Shown piece after piece: positions 11,094-21,504 of a stretch of DNA of 64,000 bases (position 1 is the stretch's first letter; every line of letters starts with the position of its first letter). The notes under the pieces were generated by a model. The model had not been told where the DNA came from and did not search any database. It was given only the letters and a program-made list of their open reading frames with translations. The stretch is from Rosa chinensis (lineage: Eukaryota > Streptophyta > Magnoliopsida > Rosales > Rosaceae). The translations under genes were made by a program, and so were the position numbers. The stretch spans positions 19,479,555 through 19,543,554 of the forward strand of contig NC_037093.1 of the NCBI RefSeq assembly GCF_002994745.2, in the 5' to 3' direction.

Positions 11094-14000
11094 TGTTTAG
11101 TAGAACTGAATTGGGAGAAAATAAGCTGTGTCTTTCATTGATAATAGAGGTCTCTTTATATAGAGGATTACAACCAGAGAATAAGAATCTTACAAGAAAA
11201 TTGAATCATATATTGAATAAGATATATATCTCAGAGAATATCTGTAAGACTAATCCTATTACAACTCAGACAAGTAATCAGAGTTTGGGCCAGACACATA
11301 AACTAGGTCCTTAAACACTTTTCCTTGTGTCTCCCAAACGTGGTGCTCCTCTCGCTGCCTCGTCAAAAACCTTGCCGAGTAACAAAAACCTAATGGGACA
11401 AAAATAATCTCGGTTGAAGGAGAAAAAGAATACAACACACCCTTCATGTTTCGAGACCATACATGTAGACATCTCCCCCTGATGACTACGGTCATGGGAG
11501 TTCGGATAACTTCTGCAAACGATGCTACCAACATGTTTCTCGAAAGTGGATTTAGGCAACGACTTTGTAAACAAGTCTGCCATATTATACTCAGATCAAA
11601 CCTTGTATGTTTACTTTGATATTGAGGAGAGTCTGTTGTTGCTGATGATACCTAGTGTTGTCGCCTTTGCTATAGCCTTGCTTCATTTGTTCAAAGTAAG
11701 CAGCATTATCCTCATAAATTCTATTAGGTTCATCTGTGGTAGACTTCAAACCACAATTACTTCAAACATGCGTAATTATGGATCCAATCCATATACATTC
11801 ACTAACTACTTCGTGAAGAGCAATAATCTCTGCATGGTTTGAAGATCTAGCGACTAGGGTCTGTTTGTAGACCTCCAAGATATAGCGGTCTTACCCATGG
11901 TGAACACATAACCCGTTTGGGAACGATCTTTGTGCGGGTCAGAGAGATACCTAGCATCAGTAAAACCTTCCAAAATACTAATGTCATTTTGGGATGGGGA
12001 TAAAGGATACAGGCCACTGTTGGCGGCGTTCCTGTGATAAATCTATCATCTCTCTGCAGGGATAGGACAAACTCATATCAATCGTATCACTTACGTATCT
12101 AAAGATATCTTTAACACCAGTCCAATGGCGTCGTGTTAGCGCAGAGCTATACTTAACTAACAAGTTTATTGCAAATGAGATGTTTGGTTTTGTGCATTGA
12201 GCTAAGTACAATAACGCGCCTATTGTACTCAAGTAAGGCACTTCTACCTCTAGCACTTCTTCGTCATCATCCTTCGGACGAAGAGGATCCTTTTTAGGAT
12301 CAAGACTACGGATGATCATGGGCGTACTTGAAGGCTTGACCTTGTCAAAAATCTTAAGCATCAACACGGTACTCAAGTTCCAAACAGAGACAGACTGGTG
12401 TTTGCCTAAGATCCTTCATCTCAAAATCGGATTTCAAGTGTTCAGCGGTTTCCCTTTACTCTTTAAGGGCTTCCAATGAAGATCATGTCACCAACATGAA
12501 CTGCGATAGAATTCGAAACTTGTCAATGAAATGCGTGGGCATTGACATATCCATTCCCAATCACTTAGTGAGCATTTTAACCTCATTGTAAACGTGCTCT
12601 GTGGTCTAGGGCCACTTGACTTGGGTAAATGAAGTTCACTAGGAACCTTTATGTATATTCCGTATCTATATCCCCATAAAGATACATAGTGACTACATTC
12701 GTAAGCTGCATATTTAGTTATTCGGAAACTACCAAACTGACAGGGTAGTGAAGTGCATTGACATCCATTACGAGAGGACACATCTCCTCATAGTCAATTC
12801 CAGAGCGTTTTGTGAGAAGCCTTGCATCATAAGGCGAGATTACCATATCTTTTTCTCATCACGCTTTCTAATGAAGACCCATTAGTTAACAGGTTTTATG
12901 TTAGGAGGTGTTGGTATCACTGGCTCGAAAAACCTTCATCTTCGTTAGAGAATCCAACTTAACCTGGATCGCATCTTTTCATTTAGGCCAAATTTCTCTA
13001 CGTTGGTATTCATTCATCAACGGAGCATGGTTCGATATCATCAAACTCAACAAACTCATGTGCTATGAAATGCGCTAATACATCATCAATCATGATGGAG
13101 TTTCTAACCCACGTCTTATGTACACTAGTGTAATATTTAGAGAGCTCTATATTTTCAGGAATTGGTTCTGATGTTGAGGCGTCCCCCACCGATAACCTTA
13201 ATCTGGATCATTTTCATGAGATGGATTTTGAGTGTCGATGATCAAAGGATCAGGTTGTGCCAAAGCATCCTTTGAACCCACGGGCCTCCCACGCATCCTA
13301 ACTGGGGTTATGGCCTGTAACACCAGACTGCCACTCTCTATGCCATTGGTGCCATACCTACCTCTGTATAAGGTGGCACTACATCCTCACATAGGGACGT
13401 TAATCCTTGCAGGCACGTTTGCAGTAGATATGTGTGATCTCGTCACTTTAGAGGGGATCGAGACGAGATACAGTGAGGACTGACTACGATAATTCTTGTC
13501 CTTCCTGTTGAACATCTGTGTTCTTATCTCCCTATGAAAGAAGAAGGGACCCAGAAGAAGGGAGGTTGCAAGTCTCTGAAAAAAAGAAAAAGAATTGAAA
13601 TCTTAAAAAAAGGTACACAAAAGCGGGAACTTTAATGAAAAATTACATTGAAAAGGACAAACGGGGATTGCTGGAACTTTTGGCCAGAAGTTGGCCAGAA
13701 AAGATGCTTCTGGTCGGTGGTTGGCTGGTGGTGGCCGGAACTGCCCTAAATAGTTTTTGTCTGATTTTTCTGCCTGCGGTTCAGTGACTTAGGCAGTCGG
13801 TTCAGTCACTTTTAGACCCGTTCTTAAGGTTATGCTTTCGGTTACTAAATCCTGGAGTCGAGGCATTGCTGGTGACATAGTTTGGCGGTCGTAGACGGTC
13901 TAGAAGGTGGCGAACCAGCAGAGGATTTGTGGTGGATGGTTTGAAGCTTCTGGAGGCTGGTTTGGTACTTTCTCGACCGATTCTGGTGGTTCTGCTGCCG

Positions 14001-14352
14001 GTTCTGAACTCCTGGGGTTGAGGGCTTCAAGGTGTGCGGCAGAGGTAGAAAGGGTTTCAAGGTTTTGTATTCGGATTTAGGGTTTTGGCTTCTTGAATCA
14101 GGATTAGGGTTTCATGCAGATAACGTGTTTTAGTAAAACTGAATTGGGGCTGAATAAGCTGTGTCTTTCATTGATAATAGGGGCCTCTTTATATAGAGGA
14201 TCACAACTAGAGATTAAGTGTCTTACAAGGAAACTGAATCGTACATTGAATACGATATCTCCGAGAATATCTGTAAGACTAATTCTATTACAACTCAGAC
14301 AAGTAATCAGAGTTTGGGCCAGACACACATGCATACAAACTAGGTGTCCTTA
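11094..14352 (-). mobile_element. Decayed Ty1/copia element A, minus orientation
   Basis: The 3' LTR is 11094-11471 (378 bp, TG...CA), followed inward by a polypurine tract (AGGGGGAGA on the minus strand, 11472-11481). The 5' LTR survives as 14126 to about 14352 and lacks its outer ~150 bp. The two LTRs differ at many positions, so the insertion is old. The minus strand next to the 5' LTR reads CGTTATCTGCATG, like the half-tRNA type primer site (TTATCAGCACG) of several plant copia lineages. Only pol remnants lie between. The right-edge element (60783-64000) is the same family. Confidence 0.88.
11490..12800 (-). pseudogene. copia A pol remnant (reverse transcriptase and RNase H)
   Basis: Minus-strand fragments in changing frames resemble copia pol. 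Around 12730 is a block recalling the MDVNALHYLVSLVVSE region of the RT domain. At 12240-12100, IGALLYLAQCTKPNISFAIN and RHWTGVKDIFRYV correspond to the end of RT and start of RNase H. At 11583-11545, ADLFTKSLPKSTFEKHVG is the conserved pol C-terminus. Stops and frame changes separate them. No integrase or gag is recognisable; 12800-14125 holds only degenerate internal sequence. Confidence 0.8.
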
Positions 14353-14359
14353 AATAGTT

Positions 14360-14770
14360 CTTTCAATCTAAGAAAAATTTCTTGACCATCAGAACAAAAA
14401 ATATAAAGACTCACAACTTGTACTAAGAAAAATTTCTTGACCTGGCCCTCAGGAAAAAAAAAACATAGGAGCAAATTTCCTGACCCTCAAGAAAAATTTC
14501 CTAACCTTAAAAAAAATTTATTGAACCTCAGGAAAAAAAAAACACAAAGGCAAATTTCTTGACCCTAAGGAAAAGTACTCTATTATTGTCCCTTAAGAAT
14601 AAAAACAATCTGACCCTAAAGAAAATTTCCTAACCCTCACGAAAAATTTATTGATCCTCATAAAAAAAAAACAAACAAACAAACAAACAAACATGGAGGC
14701 TGTCAACTTGTACTAAAAAAAATTTCTTGACCCTTTGAAAAAATTTCTAGACCCTCTTTACAATCACATC
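14360..14770 (+). repeat. Right part of the split minisatellite
   Basis: Irregular units such as AAGAAAAATTTCTTGACC and CTGACCCTCAAGAAAAATTT, interspersed with A runs and a short (ACAA)n tract near 14670. Confidence 0.75.
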
Positions 14771-15404
14771 ATTTGTTAATTGTCGACCTATTTTTTACTG
14801 TTTTTTTTTTCCTGTTAAATTCTTGGCAACCAAACAGCACAGACTAAGTCAGACCGCTGGAAAAAGGATTACTGCTAATATAGACCGGAAGGGTTACTTT
14901 TGTTCTGGAATCGATTCCTTCAATTGAGAAGGAAGGTTCTGCATGGCAACATAACGATGGCCAATAGTATAGTTCCGTTTAGATTATATTGTAGCTAGCT
15001 AGCTAGACAGATACATTTGTCAGCAGATGAATTTGTAGAATTGCAGGTATACAATAAGCTTAAGCAATATCCACTACCCTACAGTTTTCGTCTGTCAATC
15101 AAAATTACAAAAAACGAATTCACCTCCTAAAGCGGTGGTGCATATGATCGATAGAGCTTCCCATTTTCATGAGAGGTCTTAATGTCAAAACTAATTTTTC
15201 AATAACTATTCAAAATAGTAGTAATAGTAGTACGTATTAATGCATGACATATATGCCTTATATATTCGAGAGTCGCAGGGCAAACATTGAAATCTCGAAG
15301 CAAAAGCACTCTCTATGGGCGGAAGAAACGCCGATGACTCTTTGAGAGAAAACCCAAAGTCAAGTGTTTCCTATTTTTGGGTTTCTCTAAAACTCTTGCA
15401 AAGT
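14771..15404. other. Non-coding stretch
   Basis: I see no gene or bounded element here. Confidence 0.4.
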
Positions 15405-15415
15405 TAAACTTTTAG

Positions 15416-15790
15416 GAGAATATCATAAATGGTCACTCAACTTTTACATGTTTGACACTTTGGTCACTCAATTCTAACTTTTTTATTCACTTTAATCACT
15501 CTGTTAATTTTTCCGTTAAAAAAAAAATTATTTGCCAATCGTGAAAAATTAAGAAGTCTGAATTAAAATGATTGTAAGAAGTGATTAAAGTGAGATTTTT
15601 ATAAAATTACCCTTTAAAAAATGCATATTTACAAAAACATTGTCTATTTAACTGAGATTTTAACAAAAGATTTAGCAAAGTCACTAAAGTGATTGACAGA
15701 GTAATAATTGAGTGACCAATGTGATATATTTGAAAATTGAGTAACTAAAGTGTCGAATTAGTCATAGTTGAGTGACTATTTGTGAAATTC
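15416..15790. mobile_element. MITE-like element, copy 1 (GGTCACTCAACT family)
   Basis: Left end GAATATCATAAATGGTCAC is mirrored at the right end (reverse complement GAATTTCACAAATAGTCAC), and both arms repeat CACTTTGGTCACTCAA-type blocks inward for over 60 bp. No coding capacity. AGTTAAACTTT lies just left (15400-15410) and recurs about 25 bp beyond the right end, compatible with a target duplication plus extra right-end bases. The sister copy at 31707-32074 has cleaner ends. Confidence 0.8.
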
Positions 15791-16269
15791 TTTTTTTTTG
15801 GGTCAAGATGCAGAGTTAAACTTTACAACATCGAAATTGCCTACACTCATCTACTTGAATGTGCACTTAACAACAAGAAGCTTTCGAAAGCAATATGTAC
15901 GTTTTACATTAATGTAACATACATGGGAATTTTGGTTATTTGGTTAGCGACTTTGGTGTTTTTTGTTTACCTTGCTCTCTTTTCAGGTTCATTTTTTACC
16001 CAAATTAACGCCAATGATCATTACTGAATACCAACTTGTGGGTTCTTTAGTTTTTTCCCTTACACTTCGTTTGAAATCCTTACCAAATTTAATGCAAATG
16101 ATCATGATGTAACCATTGGTCGTTAAGGCGTATTCTCAAAATAGCGATATCTACAGCTGTGGCAGTTCTTTCCTCTTATTCTTTTTAGTTGTTGTAACGT
16201 ATCATGAATGTTCTGTAACTTTTATTGTCCATAGGCATGCACAGTAGCACATAATTTCACATTCGCCCC

Positions 16270-16277
16270 TATATATA
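16270..16277 (+). promoter_or_regulatory. TATA box of PR-1
   Basis: TATATATA 62 bp upstream of the ATG at 16339, a normal plant spacing. Confidence 0.7.
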
Positions 16278-16338
16278 CCACCTTATATAACTCATAGACA
16301 GATCAACCAGCTCCTAAGAAATTAAACAAACCACTATT

Positions 16339-16830
16339 ATGGAATCGTCTAAGATTTCTGTCACTCTCATTTCCCTCACAGCCATAGCCCTACTCGATTC
16401 GATTCATGCCCAAGACTCACCGCAAGACTTTCTTGATGCCCACAATGCTGCTAGAGCCGAGGTGGGTGTGGCGCCCTTGACTTGGGACGACCAAGTAGCA
16501 CGTTTTGCACAGGACTATGCCAATACTCATGTAGGCGACTGCGAACTCGTCCATTCTACCGATATGCTATACGGTGAAAACCTTGCAATGAACCCCGCCA
16601 TTGACATGTCGGGCACAGAAGCAGTCAACCTGTGGGTGGGAGAGAAGCCCAACTACGATTACAACTCGAACTCTTGCGCCCCCGGCCAGGTGTGTGGACA
16701 TTATACGCAAGTCGTTTGGCGTAACTCGTTACGAGTTGGGTGTGCCAAAGTGAGGTGCAACAGTGGAGGTACCTTCATTGGGTGCAACTATGACCCCCCG
16801 GGAAACTGGGTTGGAGAGAAACCTTACTGA
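16339..16830 (+). CDS. PR1: Pathogenesis-related protein 1 (CAP/SCP domain), secreted
   Basis: Single-exon gene of 163 residues, the usual PR-1 length. An N-terminal signal peptide should be cut near [10 protein letters not shown], giving a mature CAP protein of about 139 residues. Family marks are [20 protein letters not shown], the [20 protein letters not shown] block, six cysteines in the PR-1 pattern, and a C-terminus of [15 protein letters not shown]. The last 11 residues fit the CAPE1 peptide pattern (PxGNxxxxxPY), preceded by CNY as in tomato PR-1b, so a defence peptide might be released here. PR-1 proteins act in the apoplast, bind sterols and are induced in salicylate-dependent immunity. 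AATAAA at 16878 may guide polyadenylation. No lesion is seen. Confidence 0.95.
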   Translation: MESSKISVTLISLTAIALLDSIHAQDSPQDFLDAHNAARAEVGVAPLTWDDQVARFAQDYANTHVGDCELVHSTDMLYGENLAMNPAIDMSGTEAVNLWVGEKPNYDYNSNSCAPGQVCGHYTQVVWRNSLRVGCAKVRCNSGGTFIGCNYDPPGNWVGEKPY

Positions 16831-17340
16831 GCTATTTTGAAATGCATACGACATGGTGTGGAGTGGGTACTTCTAAGAATAAAATGGATAATAATTAAAG
16901 ATGTGACTGTATCATTCCGGGAAGAGAATGAATTAACCAGTTACTGGAATTATTAATTATATATATACGTACTTATGCGCAAGCATAAGCATAAGCATAA
17001 GCTAGCCCCCATGTACCGGCCCTCTTTCAAAAAAAAAAAAAAAAAAAGCCATCCATTTATGCAATTCAGCAATAAATTGTATTATTCAATTTTCTCTTTT
17101 GGTTTTGTTTGTTTGGGTAGTTATTCTGAGCTGGTTATGTAGTTATTCTAAGCAGCTGGCTATAACGTACTTATAAGATCTGGCAATCTATTACTAAGTA
17201 GGATTTTTTTTTTTTTTAAAAGACTAGGTAGGATTATAAAGGTTTTAAATTTTGTTTTTGTCCAATATTTTTCATAATCTTAATCATATATAGAAGAGAA
17301 ATTACACAAAATGATTTATCTTTATAACAAATTACATATA
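16831..17340. other. PR-1 3' flank
   Basis: Contains an (AAGCAT)n-like run (16980-17000) and a poly(A) run near 17030. TAACAAATTACATATAAG at 17324-17341 matches the end of the Pack-MULE family, but no partner end was found nearby. Confidence 0.4.
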
Positions 17341-17580
17341 AGTTTAGGTTCTTATTTGAGAGGTTGCTGGACGAGAGGTGAGATGTCAAGGGTTCACTGC
17401 TCCTGCGCTTTTGTCTTTGTCATACAGTTGTAGTGCAAGTTTAGAGTCAGTATATAGAGTTCCAGTGGGAAGTCTAGAGGCCATTTCTGAATAAGAGATG
17501 TCGCCTAAAACTCGTTGTAAGCAGTTCATTATTAATGAAGTTCTTATTTGATCAAAAAAAAAAAAAAAGTTTAGGTTCTT
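17341..17580 (+). mobile_element. SINE with poly(A) tail and 13-bp target duplication
   Basis: AGTTTAGGTTCTT occurs at 17341-17353 and 17568-17580. Between them is a 214-bp insert (17354-17567) ending in a run of A. It begins like a tRNA-derived promoter: GGTTGCTGGACGAGAGGTG may be a degenerate A box, and GGTTCACTGC near 17391 fits a B box (GGTTCRANNCC, imperfect). The 3' part, with AATGAAGTTCTTATTTGATC before the tail, has no coding capacity. Confidence 0.85.
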
Positions 17581-17844
17581 CTCTTCCTATTCAAGCTTAA
17601 TTAACACCCTTTTGAATAGATCTATTCAAGCTAATCATATTTTGCTTGCAAATTTCGTATGAAACTTCTGCAATTTCTACCTACTGTTGATTAACATCAC
17701 CCCTCAATTTAACAAATTAAACTTATAGTATGTTAACGTTTTCTATTCTTCCCAGCTCTATACAACCACTAGCCCTCGACCGATCATGCCACACCAAACA
17801 TACTTGACATTGCATACAATTAAGTAGAATTAGTGGCTTCAAGA

Positions 17845-20186
17845 ATGGCAAAAAGCAACAACTTCTTCTGGGCATTCTTACGTCTCTTCTCATGTTCAGT
17901 TGCGTTCTTTTTCATTCCAGCCAAAGCTGCATTGAAGACCTACCAGTTCGATGTGAGTGCTTCAGGAACCTGAGCTTCCTCTACTGATTTTGCTTACACT
18001 TTAACAAAACCTTACATATATGTTTTTCATTTATTTGCAGATTCAAGTGAAGAATGTGAGCAGGTTGTGCCATTCTAAGCCAATTGTTACAGTTAATGGG
18101 ATGTTCCCTGGACCTACAATCTATGCTAGAGAAGGCAATACACTTCTAGTTAATGTTACCAACCATGCACGGTATAACATGTCAATTCATTGGTAAGACT
18201 TTTCAGTGTTAAGGCAAAAGGATATTATGATAGGATGCATCTATGAACACAATCTGTGTTACTAATGAAACATTTGGTGGATTTATTTTCCAGGCATGGT
18301 CTAAGGCAATATTATAGAAATGGGTGGGCAGATGGACCTGCTTATATAACACAATGTCCGATCAAGACTGGAAACTTTTACACCTACAATATGACAATCA
18401 CAGGGCAAACAGGAACTCTATGGTGGCATGCTCACATATTTTGGCTGAGAGCCACTGTCTATGGAGCAATTGTCATCGTGCCTAGACAGGGGACTGGCTT
18501 TCCTTTTCCTCAGCCTTACAGAGAAACTAATCTTGTGTTGGGTGAGTTTGAGTTATTGTAAGCTCTCATAAGTGCCTTGCACCGGCCTTTTTCTTGTACT
18601 AAAAGATACTCACCTATATATCTAATTGCAATATTCTTTTGAAAATGGCACAGGAGAATGGTGGAATAACGATGTTGAAGAGTTGTTAAACAAGGGAACA
18701 GACTGGGATTGCCTCCGAATATGTTAGATGCACATACCATTAATGGGAAGCCAGGGCGGCTCTTCCCATGCTCTGATGAAAAACGTAAGTCAGGCCAATC
18801 ATGTTATGTTACCACTGCAAATCTAGGCCAATGCATATAATTAACCACTGAAAATAGTATGGCAATGGACATAAAATATGAGTACGTGATAAGATGACAT
18901 TTCAATGAGTCAAACTGATAACTTGGCTAGCACTTCTTTTCATAACGCAACTATTTGGACCGACAATTTTGCATTCTCATTTCTCATTTTTGCTATCTCA
19001 GAAACCTTTGCAATGGAGGTTGAACAGCAAAAGACTTACCTGCTACGGATCATCAATGCTGCACTCAATGACGAGCTATTCTTTGCAATTGCTGGCCACA
19101 ATTTGACAGTACGTGGTAGAGGTTGATGCAGTCTATACCAAACCATTACATCTCAGGCAATACTAATTGCACTGAGCCAGACCACAAATGTTCTTGTTCA
19201 GGCAAACCAAGTCCCTAGTAGATACTTCATGGCTGCAAGATCATTCATGGATGCACCTCTTTCCATAGACAACAAAACTGCCACTGCAATCCTAAAATAT
19301 AAAGGCATCCTTAATTCTGTGCTGCCAGTCCTTTCCCAACTTCCAGCACTCAATGACACAGCTTTTATACTGAGCTACAATGCCAAGCTGAGAAGCCTAA
19401 ACACAGCTAAGTACCCAGCAAATGTACCTCTTAAAGTCAATAGACATCTTTTCTACACAGTTGGTTTGGGAATCAACCAATGCACTACTTGCCTGAATGG
19501 AACACAGCTCACTGCTTCTTTGAACAGCATCACATTCGTGATGCCCCAAGTTGGACTGCTTCAAGCTCATTACTTCAACACCAAGGGGGTATTTTCCACA
19601 GATTTCCCTGACCGCCCACCAACACCGTTCAATTACACTGGTGCACCAGTCACTGCCAACCTTGGGACTAAACTAGGCACTCGGCCAAGCAAGATTGCCT
19701 TTAATTCGACAGTAGAGTTGGTGCTACAAGACACCAATCTTCTCACAGTGGAATCCCATCCAATCCACCTTCATGGTTAAAATTTCTTCATTGTTGGGAG
19801 TTGGGACCAGAGTTGGCAACTTTGACCCCAAGAAGGACCCAGCTAAGTTTAACTATCCTCCTGAAAGAAACACTGTTGGAGTTCCCACCGGTGGTTGGGC
19901 TGCCATAAGGTTCAGGGCTGATAATCCAGGTAAACACATCAGATTAACCACATAACCTGCTGCATTAAACTTCAAAGCTCAAAGTTACTAATTGAGCAAA
20001 ACTATTGTATTCAAGATATTTTACTGACCCAATGAAAAATATCTGCTCATGTATATGGTGTGGTTCATGCACTGCCACTTGGAGCTGCATACTAGCTGGG
20101 GAATGAAGACTGCCTTTGTGGTAGAAAATGGGAAAGGCTCAAATCAATCTATCCTGCCTCCACCTGCAGACCTTCCACCTTGTTAG
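17845..20186 (+). pseudogene. Laccase, LAC11-like, full gene structure but multiply disabled
   Basis: Multicopper oxidase of the apoplast, associated with lignin polymerisation. Exons are 17845-17952, 18041-18192, 18294-18541, 18654-18784, 19002-19929 and 20058-20186. The signal peptide and copper sites are visible (SIHWHG across the exon 2/3 junction, [32 protein letters not shown]). Wording such as [15 protein letters not shown] and [10 protein letters not shown] fits LAC11. Lesions: a one-base loss near 18678 shifts exon 4 and gives a stop at 18725; a 4-bp insertion near 19110; a one-base loss near 19147; TAC to TAA right after the HLHG motif (19778); and the AG acceptor of the last exon is lost. 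The other copy (27345-28878) carries the intact form at several of these sites. Confidence 0.92.
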
Positions 20187-21310
20187 TTCCTTCCTTGTAC
20201 CGGATCGACTAACTCAGAAGTCAGAACGGAGTTATTAGGAGGAACAATAAGGGACTTATTTGGGGTCATTTGCCTGAAAATTCTCGCAATCATATCGACA
20301 ATGCAGACTTCTGCAAACATTCATTTAAAACTCGTGACTGAAGAGACCAATAAAAGTGTACCTTGTATACTATTGAATGCTAAAGTAGTTCCTCTTTTGT
20401 GCAACAAATTAGCCAGGATTTTTATTTTTAACACTATAAGATCTGAAAATGAATGGATTGTAAGATTTTTATGGACTTATCAATACTCAGTATGGAATCT
20501 AACAGCTTAGCTACATACAAATGAAAGATGAAAAATAAATTTTGTACTCAAACTAAGAACACAACATGCAGGCACAATCAACATAAGCATGATGATAAAA
20601 TGAACGAAATATAAAACATACACCTCTTATCTGAGCAACCCTTTATGCAGTACCTCTCAATGGGGCAGAAAAGAATGTAGTGCTTGTAATTGCTACAGTA
20701 AGGACCTAAGACTCTATATAGGCATTGTAGGGCTTAGTACCTCCCATAGAGGATTCCAAGTCCTAATTATAATATAGGCCTTTGTCCTAATTAGGATTCT
20801 AAGTCCTAATTAATATAGGCCTTTGTCGACATGTTACGGATATTTATGTTATGAATATTTATGATACAAGTAATGGCCAAAATATGAATTGTATCCATTG
20901 TATCCATCATGAATAATAAGGACATAAGAATATCATTACATTGCCAATTACTTATTCTGCAATATATGTAGCTAAGTTGTGAGTATTGATAAGTCCATAA
21001 TCTTAAATTGATCTAATAACATTGACAGAATTGCAGTCGACATTAATTCAAACTCAGCAACAAAGTGCCAAACAAATACAATAGTATATTGCTAATCGTA
21101 ACATAATCATATATGAACCACATGCACAAAGGTTCACTTGGACATTTTCTCGAACACATATATAGTGGTCATTTAGAAAGCACAATGAAAGAATTTTTCA
21201 TTACGTACAGAAGATTTATGTCATGAACATAACTTGCGGATCAAAAACGTGATGCAAACGTTATTTCACTTACTCTTGCTTTTCAAGTGAATTTTGATGG
21301 GGCTATTACT
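18638..21310 (+). repeat. Segmental duplication, copy 1 (partner 27345-29420)
   Basis: From intron 3 of the laccase (AATATTCTTTTGAAAATGG) to TTTTCAAGTGAATTTTGATG past its 3' end, this matches the downstream partner apart from the MITE at 20461-21005 and small indels. The partner lacks laccase exons 1-3. Confidence 0.85.
20461..21005. mobile_element. 545-bp DNA element with about 30-bp terminal inverted repeats
   Basis: The left end TAAGATTTTTATGGAC and the right end are inverted copies sharing TGGACTTATCAATACTCA. ATTG flanks both sides. The paralogous laccase flank (about 29130) lacks this insert, which supports these ends and shows the insertion followed the duplication. No coding capacity; the interior holds AGTCCTAATTA...TATAGGCCTTTGTC blocks repeated twice. 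Confidence 0.8.
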
Positions 21311-21504
21311 AATAGAAACATCTAATGGAAGTACGGGTGGTAGTGCTCAATGAAAGTAGAGGTCTGTTGGGCAAGGATGCTTTTCAACAAGTTGAGTAAT
21401 AATTTTGGCCTGAATTAGGAAGAAAAAGAAAATTAATAATTTTGTCTCCCACGATTATAAAAGAGATCACACAAAATAGAGTATGCAATGAGACAGTGTA
21501 CCTG

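Noticed and set aside
17324..17341. TAACAAATTACATATAAG as a third Pack-MULE end
   Set aside because: It matches the terminus, but no opposite end or 9-bp duplication was found nearby; kept only as a note.
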